64,000 nucleotides of DNA from Clostridium sp. AF15-31 (lineage in GTDB: Bacteria > Bacillota > Clostridia > Lachnospirales > Lachnospiraceae), in assembly GCF_003461625.1 (NCBI RefSeq), contig NZ_QTXL01000002.1, positions 37,992 to 101,991 on the forward strand. The letters are read 5' to 3'. Below are positions 44,971 through 54,979 of this stretch, piece after piece. The translations under genes were made by a program, and so were the position numbers. The notes beneath the pieces are model-generated. The model was not told the DNA's origin. It saw only the letters and a list, made by a program, of their open reading frames with translations, and made no database searches. Each line of letters starts with the position of its first letter. Position 1 is the stretch's first letter.

Positions 44971-47900
44971 TTACCGGAGCTTCTTGTTGGCCGCTGCCAG
45001 CATCAGCTTAATACGGTTGATCTGGTTAACCTCGGATGCTCCTGGATCGTAGTCGACTGCCACAATGTTAGCATCCGGATAAGCCTCACGAAGATGCTTG
45101 ATAACACCCTTGCCGACAATGTGGTTTGGCAGACAGGCAAATGGCTGTGCACAGACAATATTTGCGGCACCGCTGTTGATCAGCTCGATCATTTCACCTG
45201 TTAAGAACCAGCCTTCACCGGTTTGGTTACCGATGGATACAAAAGGTCTGGCATATTCTGCAAGATGTGTGATCGGTGTAGGTGGATCAAAACGTTTGCT
45301 TGCCTTTAAAGCATCAGTTGCAGGCTTTCTCATATGCTCAAGGAGCGAGATGGCTGCATTTCCGATGATTGCGCCTTTGTGTGTCTTGCCCAGATATTCA
45401 TATTTATAATTACTGTTGTAGAAGCAGTACATGAAGAAATCAAGCAGATCCGGCATAACAGCTTCAGCACCTTCTGATTCCAGCAGATCAACCAGATGGT
45501 TGTTGGCAGATGGAAGGAACTTTACAAGGATCTCTCCAACGATACCGACTCTTGGCTTCTTGATGTCAAGAAGTGGGAGAGTATCGAAGTCATGTACAAT
45601 TCCATTGATATTCTTTTTAAATCTTGCTGTGCTTCCTGTTTCTTCCAGTGTCTTCTTACAAATCTTTTCCCATTTCTCATGGATCGCATTTGCAGATCCC
45701 GGTTCTTTCTCGTATGGTCTTGTATGGTAAAGACAACGCATGAAGACATCACCATAGACAAGTGCCTGAATTGCCCGCTTTGCAAGCTTTAAGGTGATAG
45801 GGAAACCGGAGTTCTTCTCAAATCCCTGAGCCGATAATGCAATTACAGGGATCTGGCCGTAACCTGCTTTTGCAAGCGCACGTCTGATAAATCCGACATA
45901 GTTGGTTGCACGGCAGCCACCACCGGTCTGGCTCATGATAACTGCAAGTTTATTTACATCATATTTACCGGATGTGATGGCACTCATCAACTGTCCAACG
46001 ACGATCAGAGATGGATAACAGGCATCGTTATTAACATATTTTAATCCGACATCGATAGTTTCCTTGGTTGCATCCGGCAGGATCTCGATATTGAGTCCCA
46101 TAACCTTGAATGCAGATTCCAGCAGATTGAAATGGATCGGTGACATCTGTGGAGCAAGAACGGTGTAGTCCTTCATCATATCCTTGGTAAATTCGATTCG
46201 GTTGATCGCACTGCTTGACGGGCAGGTCTTGTAGTTCTGTTCCTTTCTGGAATTAACTGCACTGATCAGTGAACGGATACGGATTCTGGCAGCACCAAGG
46301 TTACTTACTTCATCAATCTTCAAAACGGTATAGATCTTTCCTGATTTTGTCAGGATATCATTTACACAGTCGGTTGTTACGGCATCCAGACCACAGCCGA
46401 AGGAGTTCAACTGGATCAGTTCCAGATTGTCACAGGTCTTAACATAGTTTGCTGCCTTATATAATCTGGAGTGGTACATCCACTGGTCAGATACGATAAG
46501 CGGACGATCTACCTGTCCCAGATGAGCAACGGAATCCTCTGTCAGAACAGCGATCTTATATGAGTTGATCAGTTCCGGAAGACCGTGGTTGATCTCAGGG
46601 TCGATATGGTATGGACGACCGGCAAGGACGATTCCAAGGATGTCGTGTTCATCGATATATCGAAGAGTTTCTTCGCCTTTTTCACGGATATCGGTCTTTA
46701 CTTTTTCTGCTTCTTCATATGCAGCACGGACAGCAGATGCGATCTCATCGGTTGTAACATCGTAGTATTTTTTCATTTCACGATACATACGATCGACAAG
46801 AGCCTGTTCATTATCCAGTGCGACGAACGGACGGATAAAGGTGATCTTGTCATCCTTTAATTCTTCCATGTTGTTTTTGATATTTTCGGCATAGGATGTA
46901 ACAATCGGGCAGTTGTAGTGGTTATTTGCTTCCGGTGTTTCGTTCATTTCATATGGAACACAAGGATAGAAAATGGATGTGATACCATTCTTTAACAGCC
47001 ACATAACATGTCCGTGTGAGATCTTAGCCGGATAACATTCGGATTCACTTGGAATCGATTCGATACCAAGACTGTAGATATCTCTGGATGACTTTGGAGA
47101 AAGTACTACCGAGAATCCTAGCTTTGTCAGGAAAGTGAACCAGAATGGATAATTTTCATACATATTCAGGACACGAGGAATACCGATCACACCACGTTTT
47201 GCCATATCAGGTGTAAGCGGGGTATAGTCGAAGATCCTGTTTAATTTATATTCGAACAGATTCGGGATGTTATCAGCATTCTTCTTAAGACCGACACCCT
47301 TTTCACAACGATTTCCAGTAATGAAATTCTTACCGTTTGAGAAACGGTTGATCGTCAGCAGACAGTTGTTGGTACAGCCCTTACATCTGGTCATATTTGT
47401 GGTGTAAGTCAGCTTGCTGATCTCATCAATCGACAGCATAGAAGTCTTAAATCCCTCTTTATATTTATTCATGGCGATAAGGGCAGCACCGAAAGCACCC
47501 ATGATACCGGAGATATCCGGTCGGATAGCGGTTCTGCCGGAGATCACCTCGAAGCTCTTTAAGACAGCATCGTTGTAGAAGGTACCACCCTGTACGACGA
47601 TGTTCTTACCGAGATCCTTTGGATCCGTCAGCTTGATAACCTTTAAAAGTGCATTCTTAATAACGGAATATGCCAGACCGGCTGAGATATCAGCTACGGA
47701 TGCACCTTCCTTCTGAGCCTGTTTTACTTTTGAATTCATGAATACCGTACATCTGGAACCAAGGTCGATAGGAGTCTTGGCAGTTGTAGCGATCTTTGCG
47801 AAATCAGCAATATCATAATTTAAGGATTTGGCAAATGTTTCAATGAAAGAACCACAGCCGGAGGAACATGCTTCATTTAACATGACATTATCTACGACTT

Positions 47901-49188
47901 TGTTCTTGATCTTGATACATTTCATATCCTGGCCACCGATATCGAGGATACAGTCAACCTCAGGATCAAAGAATGCTGCTGCTGTATAGTGGGCAATCGT
48001 TTCTACTTCGCCAAAATCAAGAGAAAGTGCCTGCTTGATCAGGGCTTCGCCGTAACCGGTAGAGCATGAACCGGCGATGACAGCACCCTCCGGCAGCTTG
48101 GAATAGATATCTTTGATCGCTTTGATCGTTGTATTTAACGGACTTCCGTTGTTGCTGCTATAGAAGTCGTATAATAATTCACCATTTGAACCGACAAGAG
48201 CTACCTTGGTGGTTGTAGAACCGGCATCAACACCGATGAAGCAGTTTCCTTTATATGTAGCAAGGTCACCGCGTTTTACTTTATATTTATTGTGCTCCTC
48301 CTTGAATGTTTCATAGGCTGCTTCGTCTTCAAATAATGGAGGGAGACGGAGTACATTTTCAGCCATATGTAACTCACCGTCTAAGGAATGACTGAGTTCG
48401 CCGAGCGTTCTGGATACCTCCGGCTTGGAATTCAGGGCAGCACCTGTTGCAGCAAAAAGATGAGAATGACCCGGATCGATGATCGCATCCCCGGTCAGAT
48501 TCAGAGTACGGATAAATGCATTTTTCAGTTCCGGGAGGAAATGAAGCGGGCCGCCTAAGAACGCAACATTTCCTTTGATCGGCTTACCACATGCAAGACC
48601 GGAAATTGTCTGGTTGACAACAGCCTGGAAGATAGACGCAGCCAGATTCGGCTTGGTTGCACCTTCATTGATCAGAGGCTGGATATCTGTCTTGGCAAAT
48701 ACACCACAGCGGGCAGCAATCGGATAGATCGTATCATAGTCCTTTGCATATTCGTTCAGACCACTGGCATCTGTCTGAAGAAGAGTAGCCATCTGGTCGA
48801 TGAAGGAACCTGTACCACCGGCACAGACACCATTCATACGCTGTTCGATTCCATTTGTAAAATATATGATCTTGGCATCTTCGCCACCAAGCTCGATCGC
48901 AACATCCGTCTGTGGAGCATAGTCTTGTAATGCTTCTGAAACACAGACTACCTCCTGGGTAAAAGGTACACCGATAACCTCTGCCAGCGCAAGACCGCCG
49001 GAGCCGGTGATCGCCGGAGTAACTTCTACATCACCAAGCCTGGCTTTTGCATCATTTATAAGAGCCTGTAATGTCTCCTTTATGTTTGCGTAGTGTCTTC
49101 TGTAATCAGAAAATAATATCTTGTGTGAATCATCAAGAACAACAACTTTTACGGTTGTTGAGCCGATGTCAATTCCTAATTTGTACAT
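44971..49188 (-). CDS. Giant 2-hydroxyacyl-CoA dehydratase activase/HgdB-like fusion
   Basis: A 1405-aa protein. Two ASKHA ATPase domains of the BadF/BcrA/HgdC type come first: [17 protein letters not shown] at residues 3-19 and [18 protein letters not shown] near 312. Their [4Fe-4S] cysteines are visible, for example in [17 protein letters not shown] near 436. A DUF2229-like Cys-bearing domain ([15 protein letters not shown]) and a long HgdB/BcrB-like C-terminal region follow. HgdC-type activases drive ATP-dependent one-electron reduction of hydroxyacyl-CoA dehydratases; the substrate of this large fused class is unknown. ATG 49188 follows AGGATGG; the ATG at 49197 overlaps that site. Confidence 0.9.
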   Translation of the reverse strand: MYKLGIDIGSTTVKVVVLDDSHKILFSDYRRHYANIKETLQALINDAKARLGDVEVTPAITGSGGLALAEVIGVPFTQEVVCVSEALQDYAPQTDVAIELGGEDAKIIYFTNGIEQRMNGVCAGGTGSFIDQMATLLQTDASGLNEYAKDYDTIYPIAARCGVFAKTDIQPLINEGATKPNLAASIFQAVVNQTISGLACGKPIKGNVAFLGGPLHFLPELKNAFIRTLNLTGDAIIDPGHSHLFAATGAALNSKPEVSRTLGELSHSLDGELHMAENVLRLPPLFEDEAAYETFKEEHNKYKVKRGDLATYKGNCFIGVDAGSTTTKVALVGSNGELLYDFYSSNNGSPLNTTIKAIKDIYSKLPEGAVIAGSCSTGYGEALIKQALSLDFGEVETIAHYTAAAFFDPEVDCILDIGGQDMKCIKIKNKVVDNVMLNEACSSGCGSFIETFAKSLNYDIADFAKIATTAKTPIDLGSRCTVFMNSKVKQAQKEGASVADISAGLAYSVIKNALLKVIKLTDPKDLGKNIVVQGGTFYNDAVLKSFEVISGRTAIRPDISGIMGAFGAALIAMNKYKEGFKTSMLSIDEISKLTYTTNMTRCKGCTNNCLLTINRFSNGKNFITGNRCEKGVGLKKNADNIPNLFEYKLNRIFDYTPLTPDMAKRGVIGIPRVLNMYENYPFWFTFLTKLGFSVVLSPKSSRDIYSLGIESIPSESECYPAKISHGHVMWLLKNGITSIFYPCVPYEMNETPEANNHYNCPIVTSYAENIKNNMEELKDDKITFIRPFVALDNEQALVDRMYREMKKYYDVTTDEIASAVRAAYEEAEKVKTDIREKGEETLRYIDEHDILGIVLAGRPYHIDPEINHGLPELINSYKIAVLTEDSVAHLGQVDRPLIVSDQWMYHSRLYKAANYVKTCDNLELIQLNSFGCGLDAVTTDCVNDILTKSGKIYTVLKIDEVSNLGAARIRIRSLISAVNSRKEQNYKTCPSSSAINRIEFTKDMMKDYTVLAPQMSPIHFNLLESAFKVMGLNIEILPDATKETIDVGLKYVNNDACYPSLIVVGQLMSAITSGKYDVNKLAVIMSQTGGGCRATNYVGFIRRALAKAGYGQIPVIALSAQGFEKNSGFPITLKLAKRAIQALVYGDVFMRCLYHTRPYEKEPGSANAIHEKWEKICKKTLEETGSTARFKKNINGIVHDFDTLPLLDIKKPRVGIVGEILVKFLPSANNHLVDLLESEGAEAVMPDLLDFFMYCFYNSNYKYEYLGKTHKGAIIGNAAISLLEHMRKPATDALKASKRFDPPTPITHLAEYARPFVSIGNQTGEGWFLTGEMIELINSGAANIVCAQPFACLPNHIVGKGVIKHLREAYPDANIVAVDYDPGASEVNQINRIKLMLAAANKKLR

Positions 49189-49239
49189 AAAAACCATCCT
49201 AATCTTTTTGCAAAATTTTCTCTTTATTGAACCGAATCT

Positions 49240-49268
49240 ATTATAGTGGAACGTTTTACAAAAAACAA
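49240..49268 (-). promoter_or_regulatory. Promoter of the giant activase gene
   Basis: On the minus strand TTGTTT (49263-49268) and TATAAT (49240-49245) are 17 bp apart. Confidence 0.7.
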
Positions 49269-49445
49269 TGATTTTTTCCCTTTTCTGACGAACTTAATAT
49301 TTATTTTAGGATTGATTTTCCTTGATTTTTTATTATTTAATTTTTATTTTAGAAAAAGGCAGAGAAAGATTTGTATTTTAATAAGAAGAAAAGGGAACAT
49401 TTTTCAGATTCCGAATATAATAATAAAAAAGCCGGATGGTATGAA

Positions 49446-49781
49446 ATGGAAAATTATGATCATTGCAATGGAGTGATCCATGTAGTAGAAAAAGGGGATA
49501 CATTATATAAGCTTTCAAAACACTACAAATGTAATCTCTGTGACATCATAACTGCAAATCCGTATGTAAATGTCTATAATATGCAGGAAGGGGAAGAAAT
49601 CTGTATTCCGATAGAACAGGAAGGCTCCGGAGATGGAAAGATGCATTATACAGTGAAAAAAGGAGATACCTTTGAATCTGTATTCATGTATTTTGGTGTC
49701 GGTCCACAGGAATTATTTGAGAACAATAAGAACTTGTATCAGGTCGTTTTGCCGGAAGGATTGGAGCTGGTTGTGGATTAA
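49446..49781 (+). CDS. Small protein with two LysM domains
   Basis: A 111-aa protein consisting almost entirely of two LysM repeats: HVVEKGDTLYKLSKHYKCN at the start, and HYTVKKGDTFESVFMYFGV in the second half. LysM binds peptidoglycan or chitin-like glycans. No signal peptide is visible with ATG 49446, which has GGATGG 7 nt upstream. A TTG at 49371 would add 25 polar residues but no signal either. The first LysM contains a Cys pair (CNLCD). Export may occur by another route, or the protein may act inside a spore or mother cell. The function is unknown. Confidence 0.75.
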   Translation: MENYDHCNGVIHVVEKGDTLYKLSKHYKCNLCDIITANPYVNVYNMQEGEEICIPIEQEGSGDGKMHYTVKKGDTFESVFMYFGVGPQELFENNKNLYQVVLPEGLELVVD

Positions 49782-49818
49782 GATATATAAAAGTTAGAAA
49801 TTCTTCATGATTGTGCTG

Positions 49819-49847
49819 TTGTAAAGTTTTTCGTTCTATTATATAAT
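49819..49847 (+). promoter_or_regulatory. Promoter of the rhomboid-like gene
   Basis: TTGTAA, a 17-bp spacer and TATAAT. The 140-nt leader that follows contains a 9-bp hairpin (GCCATATTC/GAATATGGC at 49871-49899) without a T-run. Confidence 0.7.
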
Positions 49848-49991
49848 TTGATAATGTCGGGATACTATCAGCCATATTCTCATTGGATGGGAATATGGCA
49901 GTTCCCTGATTTGTGGATATAACGGATGTTGGAAAATCTGTTTATATACCGAAAACAAATAGTATGAATGAAATTAAAAGGAGATCCATTC

Positions 49992-50834
49992 ATGAAGATG
50001 ATAAACAAGCTTGAAAGGAAGTTTGGTCGGTATGCGATCAAGAATCTGTCCCTGTATCTGATCCTTGGATATGTCATTGGCTATCTGCTTCTGATGTTTG
50101 CACCACAGGTTTTATCAAAACTGATTCTTGTTCCTGCATTTGTTATGCAGGGAGAAGTTTGGAGATTACTTACATGGGTAATCACTCCTCCGGAATTAAG
50201 TGTCAGTATCTTTACTATCATTATGTTGTTCTTTTATTACAGTATCGGTAATCTGTTAGAACGTTCAATCGGTACGTTTTTGTACAACCTGTATATATTT
50301 GGTGGTATGTTCCTCACGATGGCAGGAACGATGATCGCATATATACTTTGTCAGTATGTATTTCATATTCCAATGTCATGGGATTCTCATATCTATATCG
50401 TATCCAGTTATTATATTTGCCTGTCTTTATTTTTGGCAGTTGCAGCTTGTTATCCGGATATGCAGGTACTGTATGCAATGATCATTCCGGTTAAGATGAA
50501 GTGGTTATCTGTTTTGTATCTGGTGTTTATAGGATATTATTTTATGAACGCAAACCTGATGGGACGTGTAAATATCGTAATGTCACTTTTAAACTTTGTA
50601 ATTTTCTATTTCAGCACAAAAGATTTCAGACGGCTTTCTCCAAAGCAGATCAAGCGAAGAAGGAATTATGCGAAGCAGGTGCGTGTCAACAATTCAGAGA
50701 ATGTGACACATAAATGTTATGTATGCGGCATCACAGATAAGGAAGCACCTGACATGCAGTTCCGTTATTGCTCCAGATGTACAGGCAACAAGGAATATTG
50801 CCAGGATCATTTGTTTACGCATGAGCATAAATAA
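49992..50834 (+). CDS. Rhomboid-like membrane protein with C-terminal zinc ribbon
   Basis: A 280-aa protein with about six hydrophobic segments arranged like a rhomboid fold (VWRLLTWVITPP is typical of the family's first part). The catalytic GxSG Ser motif and the His partner of active rhomboid proteases are not visible; the matching region reads IVSSYYICLSLFLAVAA. The cytosolic C-terminus carries a Cys/His cluster (CYVC, then CSRC, CQDH and HEH) that could bind zinc. ATG 49992 follows AAAAGGAG by 8 nt. It probably forms an operon with the 475-aa gene downstream. Confidence 0.75.
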   Translation: MKMINKLERKFGRYAIKNLSLYLILGYVIGYLLLMFAPQVLSKLILVPAFVMQGEVWRLLTWVITPPELSVSIFTIIMLFFYYSIGNLLERSIGTFLYNLYIFGGMFLTMAGTMIAYILCQYVFHIPMSWDSHIYIVSSYYICLSLFLAVAACYPDMQVLYAMIIPVKMKWLSVLYLVFIGYYFMNANLMGRVNIVMSLLNFVIFYFSTKDFRRLSPKQIKRRRNYAKQVRVNNSENVTHKCYVCGITDKEAPDMQFRYCSRCTGNKEYCQDHLFTHEHK

Positions 50835-50874
50835 GAGATGGATTTAATTAAGGATGAGAGGAAAATAGATAGTT

Positions 50875-52302
50875 ATGTATAATGAAGATAAAAAACTGAT
50901 CACAGAGATAACCCGTAAGAACAATATGGATGAGAATCTTGCAAAATTTGCAGATGCAGTCATGACGGCAGATTTCGAATATGCCTGTCAGAAATTTGCA
51001 TTAAACTATGTTGTGATCCGTGAACTGATGGCAGACAAAGATTTTGCAGAGGATCCATATATTTATGAATGTGTTATGGGAATCAATAAGCTGGTCGGAA
51101 CATATCTGGCAGGAGATGCGGATCAATTGGATGACAAGGATCTGGCGCTTATCTCCGAAATGAGAAATAAGATCACGGAGAAGATGAAGGTACTTACTGC
51201 ATATACTGATGCGTTTGAGTTGTACGAATATATCCTGAACCGAAAAGAATATGGATTCGAGGAAAATGTGGACGAAGAACTTGAGAAGATGTTTGAGGAA
51301 TTTGATGCAGAGCAGTTCAGTGCGGAGGTCTTTAACTTCATCTTTGCAGATAAGGATAAGGTAGCGGTAAATGCGAAGATCCAGCAGATCGTAGGTCAGC
51401 TTCCGCTTCGTATGACAAAGGCAAGATTTTACGATATTATCGGACAGACTTTATCAATTTATAATGGTTGTGAGATCAGTTCATTGGATGATTTTATAGA
51501 GACAGTAGAAGAAACTGCCTTATTACAGCTTCCGGAGAAATTCGAGACAGAATATTCTTCTCTGCATGAAGCGTATGAGATTATTAAAGAGGGAGATTAT
51601 GCACATCTTGATTTTGACGGATACAGGAATCTGTCAACGGTTCTGGATAAAAGTGCAGGCTTTATCAATGATGTCGTATCCGATTATATGATGCTGATCG
51701 AGCTGGTAAATGATCTGTACAGCATGATGCTTGCGGCTGAATGCAAGTCAGGAGTATCGGAATCCTGTATGCGAGCATTATCTATTATCAGACGCATCTA
51801 TGAATCCATGGAGAACGAAGATGAATTTCCGACGGATGCATATGATATGCTGGTTGCAAATGAAGGCGCGCAGGAGGAAGCGGGAGAACACCGGATGGTG
51901 CTTGAAGCTCCGATCTATGATATCGTATCTTCCAATCAGCCGGATATTATCCGCCTTGGTCTGGAGGATGCTTATCATCGTATTGATACACTGGAAAAAC
52001 TATTATCCGGCAGTATGTTTGTAGATATCGATCATGTGAAGATTGAGACAGGCGCACTTGCGGATTCTGAATATATTATTTCAAAAAAGGATAAACTGAT
52101 AGAAGAATTCGGAGAGGTATTTACCGGAAACTCACAGGTAGTTAATCGTGCGGTCATGGCGAAGATACTTTCTACAATTCCTGTGTTCTTTAATACACAG
52201 CAGGAGATCAAAGATTATATTGATAATGCACTGGTGCGCTGTTCAAATCGCAGCGAGGTTCTTGCATGCTATGTGATCATTCAGGGAATTATGGAAGATT
52301 AG
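50875..52302 (+). CDS. Conserved hypothetical protein, 475 aa, acidic and helical
   Basis: A soluble protein with no signal peptide or membrane helix. It is rich in Glu/Asp/Leu and probably all-helical, resembling a repeat or scaffold protein. No catalytic or binding motif is recognised. It starts 40 bp after the rhomboid-like gene and is followed 32 bp later by a 109-aa unknown gene, so the set looks like one operon running to gerW. I do not recognise the family. Confidence 0.7.
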   Translation: MYNEDKKLITEITRKNNMDENLAKFADAVMTADFEYACQKFALNYVVIRELMADKDFAEDPYIYECVMGINKLVGTYLAGDADQLDDKDLALISEMRNKITEKMKVLTAYTDAFELYEYILNRKEYGFEENVDEELEKMFEEFDAEQFSAEVFNFIFADKDKVAVNAKIQQIVGQLPLRMTKARFYDIIGQTLSIYNGCEISSLDDFIETVEETALLQLPEKFETEYSSLHEAYEIIKEGDYAHLDFDGYRNLSTVLDKSAGFINDVVSDYMMLIELVNDLYSMMLAAECKSGVSESCMRALSIIRRIYESMENEDEFPTDAYDMLVANEGAQEEAGEHRMVLEAPIYDIVSSNQPDIIRLGLEDAYHRIDTLEKLLSGSMFVDIDHVKIETGALADSEYIISKKDKLIEEFGEVFTGNSQVVNRAVMAKILSTIPVFFNTQQEIKDYIDNALVRCSNRSEVLACYVIIQGIMED

Positions 52303-52334
52303 AGAGAGGTCGGACAGAGCAGGGGAGTGAAAAA

Positions 52335-52664
52335 ATGACAATAGCAAAGCGGCTTTATACCGGAGTTATGCCGGATAAGACGGCATCCCGACTGATAAAA
52401 AGAATAAAAAAACGGAAGCCTTGTGCGGATGTTTATGTCATAACACTTCCATTGTTTGAGGACGGACTGTTAGAGGTTTATGAGGCAAATGAATTCCTGC
52501 AGCCGTACTATAAGAAACGAACGGATGATATCGTTATCGTTGGAATGTCGATGACAAAGGCCGGAGCGTTTTTTCTTATACGGGATATTATCCGGGATGT
52601 ATACGGTACGACCGGAAAGTTTGATTGTAAGGACTATTTTCTATATGACATGACAGTGTGCTGA
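52335..52664 (+). CDS. Conserved hypothetical protein, 109 aa
   Basis: A small basic protein (KRLYTGVMPDKTASRLIKRI, then DIVIVGMSMTKAGAFFLIRD) without a signal peptide. ATG 52335 has AGGGGAG upstream; the in-frame extension to 52266 lies inside the preceding gene. It sits 14 bp before the DUF2953 gene. The function is not recognised. Confidence 0.65.
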   Translation: MTIAKRLYTGVMPDKTASRLIKRIKKRKPCADVYVITLPLFEDGLLEVYEANEFLQPYYKKRTDDIVIVGMSMTKAGAFFLIRDIIRDVYGTTGKFDCKDYFLYDMTVC

Positions 52665-52678
52665 TATAAGGGGAGCAT

Positions 52679-53752
52679 ATGTTACATATTTTCTTATTGA
52701 TATTAAAGATTCTGTTGATTACAGTATTGATCCTGATAGGGCTTGTACTTGTACTGTTGCTTTTATTATTATTCGTTCCTGTCCGGTATCGGTTTTATGC
52801 AGAAAAACATGACAATTTTATATGCAAATTAAAAGCCTCATGGTTGGGTTTTGTATTCTGCTTCAAAGCAAATTATGATGAAAACGGCTTTGTATATTGG
52901 CTGCGGTCATTTGGCGGAACGCTGGTATCCAATGAAGATGGATTTTCGGAAGAAAGCCAGGAAGAAACAGATACGGAGACAGAAGTCGCAGAAAGTGAAA
53001 AAGAAACTCGTATGCGGGAAAAAGCTGAAGTCAGAGAAGCAAAAAAACTGAAAAAACAGGAAAAGGCAGAGACTCGAAAAGCAAAAAAACAGGAAAAACG
53101 CGAACAGGCAGAAGCCGAAAAAACGAAAAAAACGGAAAAGCAGGAAGCAGAAGATGCTGAATCCGATCAGCAGGATGGTTTGTCAGATCAGATGATGCAG
53201 GATGCAGATCCCGACAGAGAAGATAGAGATGCTAACCGGGAATTTGCAGAAGATCATTCGGAATTTCAAAAAAGTCCGGAGACGATATTTACCCGTATCG
53301 GTAAGAAGTTCGACCGATTTGTTATTGCGGTAAAGGATAAGATCGAAGCAGTTGTAAGAAAACTGCACCATATGAAAGATAAGGCGGAGCAGTATAAGAA
53401 ATTCGTCCGGGCGGGTACAACAAAGCAGGCATTTCAGGTGTTAAAGCGAAACGTGATCCTGTTATTAAAGCATCTGAATCCGACAAAGATCAAAGGGCAG
53501 GTAACATATGGTTCAGGAGATCCGGCATCTACCGGAAAACAGCTTGGATATCTGAGTTTGATTTTACCGTTATATTATAATAAAATAGATATAACTCCGG
53601 ATTTTTCCAAGAAGATATTGGAAGGGGATATTTTCATAAAAGGAAGAATCAGGGTTTATAATATATTATATTATTGCTGCAAGGTATACTTTAATAAATA
53701 CGTGAAAAGATCTATGGCATATTTAAAAAAGATTTCGGGAGGAAATAAGTAA
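52679..53752 (+). CDS. DUF2953 (YtfI-like) membrane protein with a charged insertion
   Basis: A 357-aa protein with an N-terminal transmembrane segment (residues about 4-32), then FVPVRYRFYAE and SWLGFVFCFKANYDENG, as in DUF2953 proteins. Residues about 90-190 are a Lys/Glu/Ala-rich, probably coiled or disordered insertion, with Lys codons often AAA. The C-terminus matches the family again (YGSGDPASTGKQLGYLSLI). As in B. subtilis ytfI-ytfJ, it lies directly before a GerW/YtfJ gene and overlaps it by one base. Confidence 0.8.
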   Translation: MLHIFLLILKILLITVLILIGLVLVLLLLLLFVPVRYRFYAEKHDNFICKLKASWLGFVFCFKANYDENGFVYWLRSFGGTLVSNEDGFSEESQEETDTETEVAESEKETRMREKAEVREAKKLKKQEKAETRKAKKQEKREQAEAEKTKKTEKQEAEDAESDQQDGLSDQMMQDADPDREDRDANREFAEDHSEFQKSPETIFTRIGKKFDRFVIAVKDKIEAVVRKLHHMKDKAEQYKKFVRAGTTKQAFQVLKRNVILLLKHLNPTKIKGQVTYGSGDPASTGKQLGYLSLILPLYYNKIDITPDFSKKILEGDIFIKGRIRVYNILYYCCKVYFNKYVKRSMAYLKKISGGNK

Positions 53753-54159
53753 TGGCAAATACAAATATTGACGGAACGATCAGCACTTTGTTTCATGGAA
53801 TGGATGGATTTGTTTCATCCAAATCTGTAGTGGGAGATCCTATCAAGGTAGGAGATACGATCATTATTCCACTTCTTGATGTGAATTTCGGTATGGCGGC
53901 CGGTGCGTTCAATAAACAGACCGGCAATAATGCGGCCGGTGGTATCGGAGCAAAGCTCAGTCCGGCTGCGGTTCTGGTTATCTCAAACGGTAAGACAAGA
54001 CTTGTTAATATTAAGAATCAGGATGCCATCAGCAAGATCATTGATATGGCACCTGAGATTGTTGACCGGATTACCGGCTTCTTTAAGAAGGAAAAGACAG
54101 AGGAAGAAGAGCAGATTGAACAGGCGGTAGAAGAAGCATCGAAACCGGCAGAGGAATAA
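53752..54159 (+). CDS. GerW/YtfJ family protein
   Basis: A 135-aa protein of the sporulation-associated GerW (YtfJ) family, recognised from DGFVSSKSVVGDPIKVGDTI, AAGGIGAKLSPAAVLVI and the acidic tail. YtfJ homologues are linked to spore germination in Bacillus but also occur in non-spore-formers. It is translationally coupled to the DUF2953 gene (TAATG) and followed by a terminator. Confidence 0.88.
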   Translation: MANTNIDGTISTLFHGMDGFVSSKSVVGDPIKVGDTIIIPLLDVNFGMAAGAFNKQTGNNAAGGIGAKLSPAAVLVISNGKTRLVNIKNQDAISKIIDMAPEIVDRITGFFKKEKTEEEEQIEQAVEEASKPAEE

Positions 54160-54173
54160 AACAGACATAAAAG

Positions 54174-54218
54174 AAAAAGACTTTGCATATCTTATAATGG
54201 TATGTGAAGTCTTTTTTT
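54174..54218 (+). terminator. Terminator after gerW
   Basis: AAAAAGACTTTGCATA pairs with TATGTGAAGTCTTTTTTT, followed by a run of T. Confidence 0.8.
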
Positions 54219-54232
54219 GGCGGTGATGTTGT

Positions 54233-54370
54233 TTGAAGCGTGTAGTTGGATTTGCCCTCTTTTTCGTTGCGATCGGAATGATATTCAGCTATCTGGTAGA
54301 AGGGTTTCTGGAATTTTTGATTATTGTAATCTTTTTTTTAATGGCATATATATTATTTTGCAGATGCTAA
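54233..54370 (+). CDS. Tiny hydrophobic membrane protein, 45 aa
   Basis: A 45-aa open frame starting TTG at 54233 (KRVVGFALFFVAIGMIF) and ending LFCRC. It has two closely spaced hydrophobic segments separated by SYLVEGFLE, a typical small hairpin membrane protein. GGCGGTG at 54219-54225 gives a Shine-Dalgarno-like site 7 nt before the start. It lies in the gap between the gerW terminator and the rpmB terminator. No promoter was identified, so expression is uncertain. Confidence 0.45.
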   Translation: MKRVVGFALFFVAIGMIFSYLVEGFLEFLIIVIFFLMAYILFCRC

Positions 54371-54455
54371 AAGTCAATGACCTGACCGGGTTACGGCAGG
54401 AGAAATTTTGAGAATTTATGATAGAAGCTTGGCCGGCAGTCTGAAAAAAGAAAAC

Positions 54456-54491
54456 AAAAAAGACTGCCATTGTTTTATGGCAGTCTTTTTT
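54456..54491. terminator. Bidirectional terminator between the tiny gene and rpmB
   Basis: AAAAAAGACTGCCAT, loop TGTTTT, ATGGCAGTCTTTTTT: a perfect 15-bp stem with T-runs on both strands. It is an ordinary terminator with no inserted core. Confidence 0.92.
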
Positions 54492-54510
54492 AGAAAGAAT
54501 ACGAGGTGAA

Positions 54511-54696
54511 TTATGCACGCTCAACCTTTCCAGATTTTAAACATGAAGTACAAACATAAATCTTCTTTGGAGAACCATCTACGATAGCCTTAACAGACTT
54601 AACATTTGATTTCCACATCTTATTTGCTCTTCTATGTGAATGGCTCACTTTGATACCGAAATGAGCACCTTTATTACAAACTGAACATTTTGCCAT
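54511..54696 (-). CDS. rpmB: 50S ribosomal protein L28
   Basis: A 61-aa ribosomal protein (AKCSVCNKGAHFGIKVSHSH, then RANKMWKSNVK). The Cys-bearing form has CSVC at the N-terminus and CTSC near the end, a zinc-binding (C+) L28. It is monocistronic with its own promoter; the 5' leader contains an AACTTAT/ATAAGTT hairpin at 54721-54740. Confidence 0.96.
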   Translation of the reverse strand: MAKCSVCNKGAHFGIKVSHSHRRANKMWKSNVKSVKAIVDGSPKKIYVCTSCLKSGKVERA

Positions 54697-54753
54697 GATA
54701 GCACCTCCTTATTTTTATTAAACTTATCCTCTCATAAGTTCACAACAAATGTT

Positions 54754-54782
54754 ACTATATCAGATAATTTTGTTATATGCAA
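54754..54782 (-). promoter_or_regulatory. rpmB promoter
   Basis: On the minus strand TTGCAT (54777-54782) and TATAGT (54754-54759) are 17 bp apart. Confidence 0.7.
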
Positions 54783-54828
54783 GCATATTTTTAATTTTTT
54801 TAAAAAGAATAGACAATAAACGGTTGTC

Positions 54829-54856
54829 TTGAAATTTGCATATTCTCTGTTATAAT
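54829..54856 (+). promoter_or_regulatory. Promoter of the asp23-DAK2-recG operon
   Basis: TTGAAA, a 16-bp spacer and a consensus TATAAT, about 120 bp before the start at 54980. Confidence 0.75.
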
Positions 54857-54979
54857 AGAACTATATGTTTATAATTATGGTGAGACAGGTTTGCCTATTT
54901 TTAAATATACTTTTCAGAATGACAAGGAGATGGGATTCCTGCACATCATATAACAGGACAAAAGCATGGGAGGTTTTCT

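Noticed and set aside
49246..49476. 76-aa hydrophobic plus-strand frame before the LysM gene
   Set aside because: AT-rich low-complexity sequence that starts inside the activase promoter with no Shine-Dalgarno site and overlaps the better supported LysM frame.
49871..49899. Hairpin GCCATATTC/GAATATGGC as a terminator
   Set aside because: No T-run follows, and it lies between a promoter and its gene, so it is noted only as a leader hairpin.
54217..54411. 64-aa plus-strand frame after gerW
   Set aside because: It overlaps the 45-aa hydrophobic frame, which has the better ribosome site and a coherent membrane-protein composition; this frame has none.
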